A stretch of DNA of 64,000 bases from an uncultured Collinsella sp. (GTDB lineage Bacteria > Actinomycetota > Coriobacteriia > Coriobacteriales > Coriobacteriaceae), in assembly GCA_959599915.1 (NCBI GenBank), contig CAUGJE010000003.1:124001-188000 (forward strand), given 5' to 3'. The translations under genes and the position numbers were made by a program. Under the pieces are notes generated by a model that worked only from the letters and a program-made list of their open reading frames with translations, was not told where the DNA came from and did no database searches. This document shows positions 17,378-26,512 of this stretch, one piece after another (position 1 is the first letter of the stretch; each line of letters begins with the position of its first letter).

Positions 17378-19420
17378 ATGAGTTGGTCGATGTTATTCGG
17401 CGAGGCTTTTGTTGTCGCCGTTGTTTTGATTTTGCCAGGCATGTTGGCTTCTCGGGCATTTGGTGTTCCCTTTAAACAATCTCTTTCCTTTGGTCCTGCA
17501 GTCACTGTCTTCTTTTTGGTCTTTATGGGCATCGCTCTCAGGTTTATTGGTGTTGCCGAGGGCTATTCTGCTTTATTGATTTCGTTGTTCCTTTTTACTG
17601 CGGTCAGTGGCGTGGCGTGCTTTTTTCGATTTCACGGACGAAGCGCTTTTTTTGACACCGATATCGTTTCTCTACTGCCATACCTGTGTACCCTTGCCTT
17701 GTCCGTTCCTGTGACGGTTTATCTTTTTGTTCGCGGTATTGGCTTGCCAGATAACTTTCTTCAGGTATATGACAATTCGTTTCATTTGAGTGTAATTCAG
17801 AGCATGAAGCACGCCTCTAGTTATTCGATTCTATCTATTGGATCCTATCTCGAGGCTGGTTCCAAAGTGTTCAGCCCTAATGCAAGTGCTGGTTTTTATC
17901 CCGCCGCTTGGCATATTGTTGCCGCTTTGGTTGCGCGTGCTTTTGATATTTCTGTCATGGCGTCAATTAATCTCACTAACTTTGTGTTCGTTGCTTTCGT
18001 ATTGCCTTTAGGTGTCCAGTCTTTAATTGCAGTTCTTACCAAGGGCGATGTGCAAAAGGGCATTTGCGCCGCGGTTGTTACGCTTGCTGCGATTGCTTTT
18101 CCTTGGACTCTGCTTTATTGGGGCCCCGTTTACCCTAATTTCGCAGCGTTCTGTACTATTCCTGCTGTTGCCTCCGTTTTTATTTGGTTTATGCAGGGCT
18201 TTGATGAGCGTCGTTCTGTTTGTTTGACTGATCGTCCCGTCTTGGTTGCCATGCTCTTTGGTTTGGCGTCTCTCGTGTCCTTGCAGCCGAATGCGTTATT
18301 CACGCTCGGTATTCTTTTAGTGCCTTCGATTGTTCTTTGCTTGGGGGGCCTATTTGAACGCCAGCTGCTTCGCATCCAATCGATCTCGGTTAAGTTTGCC
18401 TATTATGCGTCACGCGGCATTGTGCTTTTGGCTGTTGCTGTCATCTGGTTTTTAATGACGAAAGCAAGTTTTTTGCAGGGAGTCATCAACTTTCACTGGC
18501 CTTCATTCACTTACATCTTTGATGCTTTATGGAGGGCATTCTCGTTCTCCTTTAACGAAAGTACGCCATGTATTCTTCTTGCGTGCCTGGTCGTTCTTGG
18601 TAGCTTTTGCGCGCTGGGCAACAGGTCCTACCGAGGCTATTTCTTTGTATACCTTTTTTCGATAATGCTGTTTGTTGTCGATGCTACTCAGGAAGGCTTT
18701 ATCAGACATTTTCTTACGGGATTTTGGTATACGGATCAATATCGTGTAGCTGCGATGACCGCGCTGTTTAGCATTCCGCTTTCGACGCTTGGTCTCGACT
18801 TTATCTTGAGAAAAGTTCAGAGCGCATTTTCCGTTTCTGTTGGGATGGACCGTTCTGCCAGGTATCTCCCCCAGGCGCTCTGCATCGTCCTGATTGTCTG
18901 CGGCTTGTTTTGGCCCGAAAGTGTCAACCCGTCTATTAACAACTATTCCCCGGTCGGATTTACTAAAAGCGTGCTTAATTACATGTATAGCATCTATGAT
19001 GTCGATAATAATCTGACGTCCGATGAGTTGGCGTTTCTTGGCGAGGTCAAGCAAATGGCCGGTGATGAGCTGATTATCAACAATCCCTTTGACGGCAGTG
19101 TCTACGGATATGCCGCAAACGACCTTAATCTTATGTATCGAAAGTTCAGCTCCTTTGGCAAGGGCGAGACGGCGGTCAGCAAGCAAATCCGCCATGGACT
19201 CGACCGCATTTCTTATGATTCGCTGATTGCGCGCGACGTTAAACAGTCTGGTGCTAAGTATCTTCTTGTTCTGGATTATGGCGAGAACGGTCGTGAGGGC
19301 GTAGATATGCCGGGCTATCACAAGTCTGGCTGGACGGGCATTGATTCGGTTAATGATTCCACCCCCGGCTTCTCACTTGTTTTAAGCGAGAAAGATATGC
19401 GCCTCTACTCAATTGAATAG
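17378..19420 (+). CDS. DUF6541-type large polytopic membrane protein
   Basis: 680 residues from ATG 17378, where GTGAGG lies ~7 nt upstream. About 12 to 14 membrane segments are followed by a soluble ~130-residue C-terminal part. Near residue 150 the pattern VYDNSFHLSVIQSM and a later SAGFYPAAWHIVAAL resemble the DUF6541 family of Actinomycetota envelope clusters. The overall shape is that of GT-C glycosyltransferases or O-antigen polymerase-like proteins, so a role in building or polymerising the surface glycan is plausible but unproven. No Wzy protein is otherwise visible. It ends convergently with the acyltransferase gene. Confidence 0.75.
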   Translation: MSWSMLFGEAFVVAVVLILPGMLASRAFGVPFKQSLSFGPAVTVFFLVFMGIALRFIGVAEGYSALLISLFLFTAVSGVACFFRFHGRSAFFDTDIVSLLPYLCTLALSVPVTVYLFVRGIGLPDNFLQVYDNSFHLSVIQSMKHASSYSILSIGSYLEAGSKVFSPNASAGFYPAAWHIVAALVARAFDISVMASINLTNFVFVAFVLPLGVQSLIAVLTKGDVQKGICAAVVTLAAIAFPWTLLYWGPVYPNFAAFCTIPAVASVFIWFMQGFDERRSVCLTDRPVLVAMLFGLASLVSLQPNALFTLGILLVPSIVLCLGGLFERQLLRIQSISVKFAYYASRGIVLLAVAVIWFLMTKASFLQGVINFHWPSFTYIFDALWRAFSFSFNESTPCILLACLVVLGSFCALGNRSYRGYFFVYLFSIMLFVVDATQEGFIRHFLTGFWYTDQYRVAAMTALFSIPLSTLGLDFILRKVQSAFSVSVGMDRSARYLPQALCIVLIVCGLFWPESVNPSINNYSPVGFTKSVLNYMYSIYDVDNNLTSDELAFLGEVKQMAGDELIINNPFDGSVYGYAANDLNLMYRKFSSFGKGETAVSKQIRHGLDRISYDSLIARDVKQSGAKYLLVLDYGENGREGVDMPGYHKSGWTGIDSVNDSTPGFSLVLSEKDMRLYSIE

Positions 19421-19426
19421 AGGCGC
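19399..19426. terminator. Hairpin overlapping a stop codon between convergent genes
   Basis: A perfect 9-bp stem (GCGCCTCTA with TAGAGGCGC) encloses 10 nt and includes the TAG of the DUF6541 gene. No T-run follows on either strand, so it may work as an RNA stabiliser or as a weak terminator between converging transcripts. Confidence 0.4.
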
Positions 19427-19453
19427 TGTCCTCAATGCGGGGGTATTTAGGTT

Positions 19454-20491
19454 TTATCGTCCCGCTTGACTCTTTTGTCTTGATTGGAAATACCATTTTG
19501 AAATCGGGCGTGGAAGCATGTATAGGATGCTCGTGAGTAGTGCAATGATAGCGAAACGGACAATCAGATATCCGATCCACGGCGTTAGTGGAAGGCTCTC
19601 GACGATTCCAGAAACGTATTGATAAGGAAACACATTCAACTCAATAAGGTGCATGCAGAAGAGCGGGAGTGTGTACTTTCCGATCCAGGCAATGGGTTTC
19701 GTGACGCTTGGAATATGCTTGCAAGCCGTTTGACATAGCTTGAGTATTACCAATGAGCCAAAAATGCCTCCGATGACATCCTGTGTCCCGTTAACGTAGG
19801 TGTTTGTTACCATGTAGAGCTTTCCAAAGCGTAGGGCTGAGTAGCCCCAGATTCCCGCCATGAATAACCAGCAGATGGGCTCAATCGAGTTCTCTTCAAG
19901 TAGGCCATGCTTTTTAATAATCTGTCCAATGTACAAAAAGAGCGTTGCGCTCAAGGCCTGAAGGATACTCCAGGGAAGCCAAATGATTTGGGCCAAAACG
20001 TTGCCGCAGAAGAAGAGACCCAGAACTAAAATTGCGGGATGGCGAAATTGGTTTACGACTGCCAGGAGCATTTTGCCAAAGAACAGCGCGAAGAGATACC
20101 AAAGGGCACCAATGGCGGATACGAATGCCGGGGTTGCGGGTGTGATTCCTCCACAGCCGTAGAGGCTTGCCATAAACCAGTGGCTTGCTATTTCTGCCGG
20201 GTTAGTCTTCCCCGTTAAGATTGCCCCTAAGAATGAGCATCCAATAACGCCTATACAAGTAATCAGATAAGGCATCAGAAGCGATTTGGCATTCTTTCTA
20301 ACGTAGTCGGGTGTGAGTTTAGCCTCGGGCTTGCTGAAGAATCCACTGACAATAAAGAACAGGGGCATATCAAATGAGTAGAAAACGGAGGCAAGCCGGT
20401 CTGGTGTCCCCAGATATGTTGAGTGGCCAATGATGACTCCGGCAAGCGCTATTGCTTTTGCGACATCAAATTCGGGATACCTCTTTTTCAC
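19454..20491 (-). CDS. Acyltransferase 3 family membrane protein (O-acetyltransferase-like)
   Basis: 345 residues from GTG 20491, with AAGGAG upstream. The N-terminus FDVAKAIALAGVIIGHSTYL matches the first membrane segment of Acyl_transf_3 proteins, and its His is the conserved one. FFIVSGFFS follows, then about ten membrane segments. Such proteins usually transfer acetyl groups to surface sugars. The target here is unknown, presumably the glycan of this cluster. It is transcribed against the flow of its neighbours. Confidence 0.82.
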   Translation of the reverse strand: MKKRYPEFDVAKAIALAGVIIGHSTYLGTPDRLASVFYSFDMPLFFIVSGFFSKPEAKLTPDYVRKNAKSLLMPYLITCIGVIGCSFLGAILTGKTNPAEIASHWFMASLYGCGGITPATPAFVSAIGALWYLFALFFGKMLLAVVNQFRHPAILVLGLFFCGNVLAQIIWLPWSILQALSATLFLYIGQIIKKHGLLEENSIEPICWLFMAGIWGYSALRFGKLYMVTNTYVNGTQDVIGGIFGSLVILKLCQTACKHIPSVTKPIAWIGKYTLPLFCMHLIELNVFPYQYVSGIVESLPLTPWIGYLIVRFAIIALLTSILYMLPRPISKWYFQSRQKSQAGR

Positions 20492-20650
20492 TGAATGCTC
20501 CTTATCAGGTGTTGAAATTGTTGGAAAGGCCTTGTGTGGCCGGAAATGTGGACGTTTCGATAGGTCTTTAACGACTAGTACTGAGTTTAGCTTACGGTTT
20601 AATTGTTTGCTTTCGTCGACGTTGAGTATTCGGTCTCAAGCGGGGCCATT

Positions 20651-20659
20651 TGATATAAT
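20651..20659 (+). promoter_or_regulatory. Extended -10 promoter element
   Basis: TGATATAAT, an extended -10 (TGnTATAAT), lies ~49 nt before the GTG of the GT2 gene. No good -35 is visible at 17 nt, which is usual for extended -10 promoters. Confidence 0.5.
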
Positions 20660-20707
20660 TTTCTTATCTATGAGTTTTCATGAGTGTCGGCTTGTATTGG
20701 AGTCATT

Positions 20708-21883
20708 GTGTCGCAAAACCAACCGCTTGTTTCGGTTCTTGTTCCCATTTGCAACGTTGAGAAATATCTCGATGAGTGTCTTAGTTCTCTGCAGAAACAG
20801 ACTCTCAAGGATATTGAAATAATCTGCATTAATGATGGCTCTACGGATTCTTCGTTAGACATTATTAATAAATTCGCTTCTGAAGACCCCCGTTTCGTTG
20901 TTATCGATAAGCCAAATTCCGGCTATGGCGACTCCATGAATCGTGGTTTGGAGACTGCGAAGGGCAAGTATATCTCCATCCTTGAGTCCGATGATTTCCT
21001 AGATGCCGATGCCCTTGAGTATATGGCTGCTGAAGCCGAATCTCGTCAGGTTGAGGTCTTTAAATGTAACTTCTGGTTGTACTGGTCCAAATCTGACGCA
21101 TCTCATGGGTACCGCAATGATTTCCTTTTTAATCTTGCCAGTCCTGAGATGATTGCCCTGGGAACGCATTGTCCGTTGAATTATCCTGAGATTTTTTGGG
21201 CCAAAGCATCGATTTGGTCGGCGCTGTATCTCAAATCATTCCTTGATGTAAATGAGATTCGATTTAATACTACCCCTGGCGCGTCTTATCAGGATTTGGG
21301 TTTTACCTTCAAGGTATTTTCGTGCGCGTGTCGTGTTGCCTATTCAGGACGTGCGTTCCTACATTATCGCCAAGATAATGAGAAGTCTTCTGTTAATTCT
21401 CCGGGCAAGGTTTATTGCGTATGCGACGAGCATGATGAGATTTCGCGTTTTATTGATGAGAAACGCCCCGATTTAAAGGCAGCGCTTGGACCTGTTCGCG
21501 CACATGCAAAGTTCCTCAATTACCGCTGGAATTACGATCGTCTTGGCGATGAGCTCAAGCCTGAGTTCCTTGAACGTTTTTCAACTGAAATGCGTCGGGA
21601 AATCGAATCGGGGTTCATTGATCGTCGTTATTTTGACGGCTCCATTTATCGTGATCCCACCAGTGAAGGCTTTCTGTATTTTGAGCCGTGGGAGATTGTT
21701 GAGATTGATTGGCTTGCCAACGATCCCGCTTACTACGCTGCACATCGTGCCTGTGAGTATAGTTCGGGTAAACTGGAGACACTCAAGACATATTGGAATG
21801 CCGGTGGCTTACGTTATGTCTGCCGCGCGTTCTTCGGGAAAAAAATAACTGTGAACACTACTGAACGTCATTATATTTCATAG
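20708..21883 (+). CDS. Glycosyltransferase family 2
   Basis: 391 residues from GTG 20708, chosen because GGAG lies 5 nt upstream; a GTG at 20684 would add 8 residues. The GT-A core shows VSVLVPICNVEKYLDECLSS, IICINDGSTDSS and the ESDDF acidic motif. It has a long C-terminal part without recognised domains. It probably adds a sugar to the surface glycan; specificity cannot be read. It has its own extended -10 promoter and a terminator directly after it, so it is probably a single-gene unit. Confidence 0.85.
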   Translation: MSQNQPLVSVLVPICNVEKYLDECLSSLQKQTLKDIEIICINDGSTDSSLDIINKFASEDPRFVVIDKPNSGYGDSMNRGLETAKGKYISILESDDFLDADALEYMAAEAESRQVEVFKCNFWLYWSKSDASHGYRNDFLFNLASPEMIALGTHCPLNYPEIFWAKASIWSALYLKSFLDVNEIRFNTTPGASYQDLGFTFKVFSCACRVAYSGRAFLHYRQDNEKSSVNSPGKVYCVCDEHDEISRFIDEKRPDLKAALGPVRAHAKFLNYRWNYDRLGDELKPEFLERFSTEMRREIESGFIDRRYFDGSIYRDPTSEGFLYFEPWEIVEIDWLANDPAYYAAHRACEYSSGKLETLKTYWNAGGLRYVCRAFFGKKITVNTTERHYIS

Positions 21884-21890
21884 TATTTAG

Positions 21891-21923
21891 AGCCCCTGTG
21901 ATGGACATATCTTTACAGGGGCT
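21891..21923 (+). terminator. Rho-independent terminator after GT2
   Basis: A 9-bp stem, AGCCCCTGT with ACAGGGGCT, has a 15-nt loop and is followed by TATTGATTTATTG. It starts 8 nt after the GT2 stop codon. Confidence 0.65.
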
Positions 21924-22000
21924 TATTGATTTATTGCGTTTGTAATTAATGCCATATGCGGTGGCGAGTGCTCATCATCGTGCAGAATGGATAAATTGCC

Positions 22001-22138
22001 TTACAAAGCGTTGTTGTTTGAGTTTTGTCTGGCACCCTTGGCTCCAGGGAGCTCGCGGTGGAATTCGTCTATGGCCTTACCTATGGGGACGGCCTCGTTA
22101 TGGCAGGGAATGATGACCGCCGTGTTTGTACAGTCCAA
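22001..22138 (-). pseudogene. Relic of a GT2 (dolichyl-phosphate-mannose-synthase-like) N-terminus
   Basis: The 21884-22298 gap (about 415 nt) has no intact gene. Its minus strand encodes 45 codons containing TAVIIPCHNEAVPIGKAIDE, FHRELPG and then QNSNNNAL before TAA. This lines up with the start of the GT2 gene at 24181-25122 (AVIIPCYNESLTIAKVVDDF, RRELPE, NNSTDNTAL) with a few residues missing. It is a truncated, decayed paralogue. Nothing else in this gap can be supported apart from the terminator at 21891. Confidence 0.7.
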
Positions 22139-22298
22139 GATGAATGGCTCATAATTTATTACGAGTTGTTAGTATGCCTGTCACCAGATGCTTGTATTTG
22201 CTATGGGCTACTTTTCCAGATTTGCATCGGTGGTTTAGTTATCGTGTTTGAAGGCTATACTTTCCTTTGTTATGAATTACGAGACAAGGAGATGGTCC

Positions 22299-23144
22299 GT
22301 GACTGACAGCGTAGATAGTCAGAAAGCGGCGGCTAGGCCGGCCTCTCACGCTAAAAATGATTTTGAAAAAGATAAGTTTATTTTAAAACAACTTGTTACC
22401 AAGGATTTTAAGATCAAATATCGACGCAGCGTTTTGGGCATTGCCTGGTCTGTGCTTAATCCGCTTCTTATGATGGTCGTGATGTCCATTGTTTTTTCGA
22501 CCATTTTCGGGCAGAGCCGCAATGGGTCCATTACGCCCGAGATGTATCCGCTGTACCTTATTGTCGGTAACATCACGTTCTCGGTTATGTCCGAATCGAC
22601 GAACCAAGCACTAATGTCGATCATTTGGGCATCTTCACTGCTTAAGAAGGTCAAGGTTCACCGCTGGGTGTTCCCGGTGCAAAAGGTTTTGTTCTCTCTT
22701 GTTAACTTTACCTTCTCTTTGGCTGCCGTAGCTTTGGTCATGGTTTGGTTCCACGTGGTCCCTACCTGGCATTTAATATTGCTGCCAGTTTGTCTTATTT
22801 TGCTTATGTGCTTCTGCATGGGTCTTGGTTTGATGCTATCGGCGCTGGCGGTCTTTTTCCGTGATGTTATGCATCTGTGGACCGTCGTTATCACCGCGTG
22901 GATGTATCTGACGCCTATCTTCTGGACTACCGACTACATTAGTCAGATGGCTCACTGGATTCAGGTGCTGGTCGTTCTGAATCCTATGTACAACTATCTG
23001 CAGTTCATGCGCGATATTTTCCTGTTTAACACGACGCCTTCCATGCTAACGTTAGGACTTTGCGCGTTCTGGGCGGTTTTCGCTTTAGCTGTTGGTTACG
23101 CCGTGTTCCATAAGACCGAGCACAAGTTCATTCTCTATATTTAA
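22299..23144 (+). CDS. ABC-2 type polysaccharide export permease (Wzm/TagG-like)
   Basis: 281 residues from GTG 22299, with AAGGAG 7 nt upstream; the ATG at 22248 would add 17 unlikely residues. The protein has six membrane segments and the family motif FKIKYRRSVLGIAWSVLNPLLM near residue 40. It pairs with the ATPase 11 nt downstream to export a lipid-linked polysaccharide or teichoic-acid-like polymer. Its coding composition is closer to the core genome than that of the glycosyltransferases before it. Confidence 0.9.
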   Translation: MTDSVDSQKAAARPASHAKNDFEKDKFILKQLVTKDFKIKYRRSVLGIAWSVLNPLLMMVVMSIVFSTIFGQSRNGSITPEMYPLYLIVGNITFSVMSESTNQALMSIIWASSLLKKVKVHRWVFPVQKVLFSLVNFTFSLAAVALVMVWFHVVPTWHLILLPVCLILLMCFCMGLGLMLSALAVFFRDVMHLWTVVITAWMYLTPIFWTTDYISQMAHWIQVLVVLNPMYNYLQFMRDIFLFNTTPSMLTLGLCAFWAVFALAVGYAVFHKTEHKFILYI

Positions 23145-23155
23145 GGAGCGCTGTT

Positions 23156-23923
23156 ATGCCTGCGACTACGGTTGATTACAGCAAGCAGCCTCTTGCTGTT
23201 GAGGTTAAAGACGTCACCATGATCTTTAACATGGCGTCTGAGTCTTTGACGAACCTTAAGGAATACTTTATCAAGCTTGCTAAGCACGAGCTTTTCTTTG
23301 AGGAGTTCCGTGCGCTCAAGCACATCTCTTTCAATGTTCATCGCGGTGAGGTCGTCGGCCTGGTCGGTACCAACGGCTCTGGTAAATCCACGATGCTTAA
23401 GATCATCGCCGGCGTTCTTGAGCCTAGCGAGGGCGAGGTTAAAGTTCACGGCAACATTGCCCCGCTTATTGAGTTGGGCGCCGGTTTTGACCCTGAGCTT
23501 ACGGCGCGCGAGAATATCTACCTTAACGGTGCGCTACTTGGTTATACCAAGGATTTCATCGACGCGAGCTTCGATGACATTATCGAGTTCGCCGAGCTTA
23601 AAGACTTTGTCGACATGCCGCTCAAGAACTTCTCTTCGGGCATGGTTGCGCGTATTGCCTTTGCTATCGCTACTATTACCGAGCCCGATATACTTATTGT
23701 TGATGAGACGCTTTCCGTTGGCGACGTGTTCTTCCAGCAAAAGTGCGAGCGCCGAATTCAGCATTTTATTGAGAGCGGTGATGTGACGGTGCTGTTCGTT
23801 TCTCACTCCATGGAGCAGGTTGAGCGTATCTGCCAACGTGCAGTTTGGATTGAGAAGGGTGATCTTCGAATGGACGGTCCAGTCGACGAAGTGTGCAAGG
23901 CGTACCGCGACCAGTTTAAGTAG
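23156..23923 (+). CDS. ABC transporter ATP-binding protein for polysaccharide export (Wzt/TagH-like)
   Basis: 255 residues, starting with ATG behind AAGGAG. Walker A is GTNGSGKST (near 73), the signature is NFSSGMVARIAFA, and Walker B is DILIVDETLSVGD. The N-terminal part before Walker A (NMASESLTNLKEYF) is typical for the export subfamily. It lacks the long C-terminal carbohydrate-binding domain that some Wzt proteins use to read the chain end, so it is of the short TagH-like or RfbB-like kind. It works with the permease immediately upstream. Confidence 0.9.
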   Translation: MPATTVDYSKQPLAVEVKDVTMIFNMASESLTNLKEYFIKLAKHELFFEEFRALKHISFNVHRGEVVGLVGTNGSGKSTMLKIIAGVLEPSEGEVKVHGNIAPLIELGAGFDPELTARENIYLNGALLGYTKDFIDASFDDIIEFAELKDFVDMPLKNFSSGMVARIAFAIATITEPDILIVDETLSVGDVFFQQKCERRIQHFIESGDVTVLFVSHSMEQVERICQRAVWIEKGDLRMDGPVDEVCKAYRDQFK

Positions 23924-23976
23924 GTTATAATTTATACGTTGTGTAAACACGCCCTGGTGTGATTACATGACTCTAT

Positions 23977-24053
23977 GCTCCATTAGCTCAGTTGGATAGA
24001 GCAGGGGACTTCTAATCCCAAGGTCGACGGTTCGAATCCGCCATGGAGCACCA
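23977..24053 (+). tRNA. tRNA-Arg (anticodon TCT)
   Basis: A full cloverleaf with 7-bp acceptor GCTCCAT/ATGGAGC, D-arm TAGCTCAGTTGGATAGAGC, anticodon loop CTTCTAA with anticodon TCT (reads AGA), and T-arm GGTTCGAATCC; CCA is encoded. It lies 53 nt after the ABC ATPase. Confidence 0.95.
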
Positions 24054-24063
24054 TCGAAACAAC

Positions 24064-24090
24064 AGGCCGGACCGTGTGCCCGGCCTTTTG
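24064..24090 (+). terminator. Rho-independent terminator after tRNA-Arg(TCT)
   Basis: The stem AGGCCGG with CCGGCCT has a 9-nt loop and is followed by TTTTG. It sits 10 nt after the tRNA and faces the converging GT2 gene. Confidence 0.8.
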
Positions 24091-24180
24091 CACAAAAGGT
24101 GGCAAAGAACTTGGGCGTACTGCGGCTATCGGCCCGAGATGAATCTGCGCGCCTTGTGTGACGCTTGCTCCAAAAGTGAA

Positions 24181-25122
24181 CTAGCTCAATCGCGGTTCTC
24201 TATTTTCCTCATACACCCTCAGCTCCCACTGTTTGCGCTCTACCTTGGCTACGGAGTCCAGGATAAAGCCCGTAGCGAGTGAGAGTCCGCACAGGAACAT
24301 GAACGCCGCTGCAAGTATGGCGGTGGGGAAGCGAGGCACGAGTCCAGTGGCAAAGTACTCGGTAACGATGGGGATGCCCAAGGCGAGGCCGATGGCGGCG
24401 AAGACGAGCGCGACAAGTGAGAAAAACTTAAGCGGGCGGTAGTCCTTAAATAGAGTACCAATCATGGCAATCACTCTGATGCCGTCACTTACTGTATTGA
24501 GTTTGGACTCTGATCCAGCCGGGCGGTCGCGATACTCGATGGGCACATCTTTAATACGCCAACGATGATCGACCGCGTGGATGGACAGCTCAGTCTCGAT
24601 CTGGAACCCTTCGGAGAGCACGGGGAACGTCTTGATGAAAGGTTTGCTCATGGCTCGGTAGCCGGTCATGACATCGTCAAAGCTGTATCCATAAATCCAC
24701 TTGATCATGCTGCGTACGAGGTTGTTGCCAAAGCCGTGAAAGGCACGCTTATTCTCCTCGGCATATGTGCCGTTCGAGAGCCGATCGCCTACTGTCATAT
24801 CTGCTTCACCGGCAAGGATGGGTTCGCATAGAGCTCGCGCCGACTCCGCCGGATAGGTGTCATCCCCATCAACCATGAGATAGCAATCTGCCTCGATATC
24901 GCGGAACATTTGACGGCAGACATTGCCCTTGCCTTGACGGGACTCGAACTTAACGGTTGCTCCATGCTCACGTGCAATTAGAGCGGTATTGTCAGTTGAG
25001 TTGTTGTCATAGACGTAGACTGTTGCCTCGGGCAGCTCACGGCGAAAATCATCCACAACCTTTGCAATGGTCAGCGATTCGTTGTAGCAGGGAATGATAA
25101 CGGCAATGGTCTTTGAGTTCAT
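24181..25122 (-). CDS. Glycosyltransferase family 2 with C-terminal membrane segments (DPM1-like)
   Basis: 313 residues. The GT-A core has IAVIIPCYNESLTIA, VYDNNSTDNT, MVDGDDTYP (DXD) and DVMTGYRAMSKPF, as in bacterial dolichyl-phosphate-mannose/glucose synthase-like enzymes. Two hydrophobic segments near 235-285 anchor it in the membrane. It would load a sugar on polyprenyl phosphate or extend a lipid-linked glycan. It lies downstream of glf on the same strand (265-nt gap with no recognisable gene). A broken paralogue lies at 22001-22138. Confidence 0.85.
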   Translation of the reverse strand: MNSKTIAVIIPCYNESLTIAKVVDDFRRELPEATVYVYDNNSTDNTALIAREHGATVKFESRQGKGNVCRQMFRDIEADCYLMVDGDDTYPAESARALCEPILAGEADMTVGDRLSNGTYAEENKRAFHGFGNNLVRSMIKWIYGYSFDDVMTGYRAMSKPFIKTFPVLSEGFQIETELSIHAVDHRWRIKDVPIEYRDRPAGSESKLNTVSDGIRVIAMIGTLFKDYRPLKFFSLVALVFAAIGLALGIPIVTEYFATGLVPRFPTAILAAAFMFLCGLSLATGFILDSVAKVERKQWELRVYEENREPRLS

Positions 25123-25387
25123 GATAATCTCCAGAGTTTATTAGTTGCCGTAAGAAGTATAGTCGTTGTATTTTCGCATGGGTTTAAAAGGTTTGAAAAC
25201 CAGACGGGATACATGCCTGGACCGTTTTATTGCTTATTGCCTAAACATGGGCCGTAAGACATGGGGTGAACTGCAGCTATTTTGTTCTACGCAATGGCGT
25301 CACATTGAAACCACTTCACAAATATGGCCGGTACAAAGGCTGCACCGGGCTTTTGCTCACTCGTATGTAGCGGCTTGGCTTTGGGCT

Positions 25388-26512
25388 CTACGCCTCCGCG
25401 GGCTCCACGCCCAGCTCGTTGCGGACGAGCTCGAAGGCCGCGGCGATGGCCTTGTCCATGTCGTAGTACTTGTAGCCGCCCAGGCGACCGGCGAAGACCA
25501 CGTCGCCCTCCTGCGCCGCCAGCTCCTCGTACTGCCTGTACAGGGCCTCGTTCCTGGCGTCGTTGATGGGGTAGTAGGGCTCGTCGCCGGGCTTCCAGTC
25601 CGCCGGGTACTCGCGCGTGATGACGGTTTTGTCCTGCGTGCCGAACTCAAAGTGCTTGTGCTCGATGATGCGCGTGTAGGGGATCTCGCGCTCGGTGTAG
25701 TTGACCACGGCCACGCCCTGGTGGTCCTGCTCGTCGAGCGTCTCGGTCTCAAAGCGTAGGCTGCGGTATTCCAGCGTGCCCAGCTTAAAGTCGTAGAATG
25801 CGTCGATGGGGCCGCAGTAGATCGTCTTGGCGGCGATGTCGGGCTCGGCGGCGAGCAAATCCTTGTACTCCACGTCGCAGCGGACCTCGATGCCCTCGAG
25901 CATGTTGGCGACCATCTTGGTGTAGCCGCCCATGGGAATGCCCTGGTAGCGATCGTTGAAGTAGTTGTTGTCGTAGGTAAAGCGGCAGGGGAGGCGCTTG
26001 ATGATGCTCACGGGCAGGTCCTTGCAGTCGCGGCCCCACTGCTTCTCGGTGTAGCCCTTCACGAGCGTCTCGAAGATGTCGCGGCCCACGAGGGACAGGG
26101 CCTGCTCCTCCAGGTTTGCCGGCTCGCCGATGTTCTCGGCGGCCACCTGCTCGGCGATCTTAGCCTTGGCATCTGCCGGCGTGACGACACCCGGCCACAT
26201 CTTGGCGAAGGTGTTCATGTTGAAGGGCATGTTGTACATGTTGCCGTGGAAGTTGGCGACCGGCGAGTTGACGTAGTTGTTGAACTCGGCGAAGCGGTTG
26301 ACGTAGTCCCAGACGTCCTTCATGGAAGTGTGGAAGATATGCGCGCCGTAGCGGTGGACCTGGATGCCCTCGACGTCTTCGGTATAGATGTTGCCGGCGA
26401 TGTGGTCGCGGCGATCGATGACCAGGACCGACTTGCCGGCGCGCTTGGCGGCATTGGCAAAGACGGCGCCCGATAGACCGGCGCCGACGACAAGATAATC
26501 GTACTGGGACAT
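25388..26512 (-). CDS. glf: UDP-galactopyranose mutase
   Basis: 374 residues. The FAD-binding GAGLSGAVFA motif at the N-terminus, then RYGAHIFHTS and NNYVNSPVANFHGNMYNMPF, are family hallmarks; YTEKQWGRD and the C-terminal GRLGGYKYYDMD complete it. It converts UDP-galactopyranose to UDP-galactofuranose, so the surface glycan probably contains galactofuranose. The gene is GC-rich, unlike the glycosyltransferases of the cluster, and resembles rmlB in that respect. Confidence 0.95.
   Translation of the reverse strand: MSQYDYLVVGAGLSGAVFANAAKRAGKSVLVIDRRDHIAGNIYTEDVEGIQVHRYGAHIFHTSMKDVWDYVNRFAEFNNYVNSPVANFHGNMYNMPFNMNTFAKMWPGVVTPADAKAKIAEQVAAENIGEPANLEEQALSLVGRDIFETLVKGYTEKQWGRDCKDLPVSIIKRLPCRFTYDNNYFNDRYQGIPMGGYTKMVANMLEGIEVRCDVEYKDLLAAEPDIAAKTIYCGPIDAFYDFKLGTLEYRSLRFETETLDEQDHQGVAVVNYTEREIPYTRIIEHKHFEFGTQDKTVITREYPADWKPGDEPYYPINDARNEALYRQYEELAAQEGDVVFAGRLGGYKYYDMDKAIAAAFELVRNELGVEPAEA

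Noticed and set aside
22025..22306. A 93-codon plus-strand frame before the ABC permease
   Set aside because: No ribosome site and no family; the opposite strand holds a recognisable GT2 relic and the permease start overlaps it.
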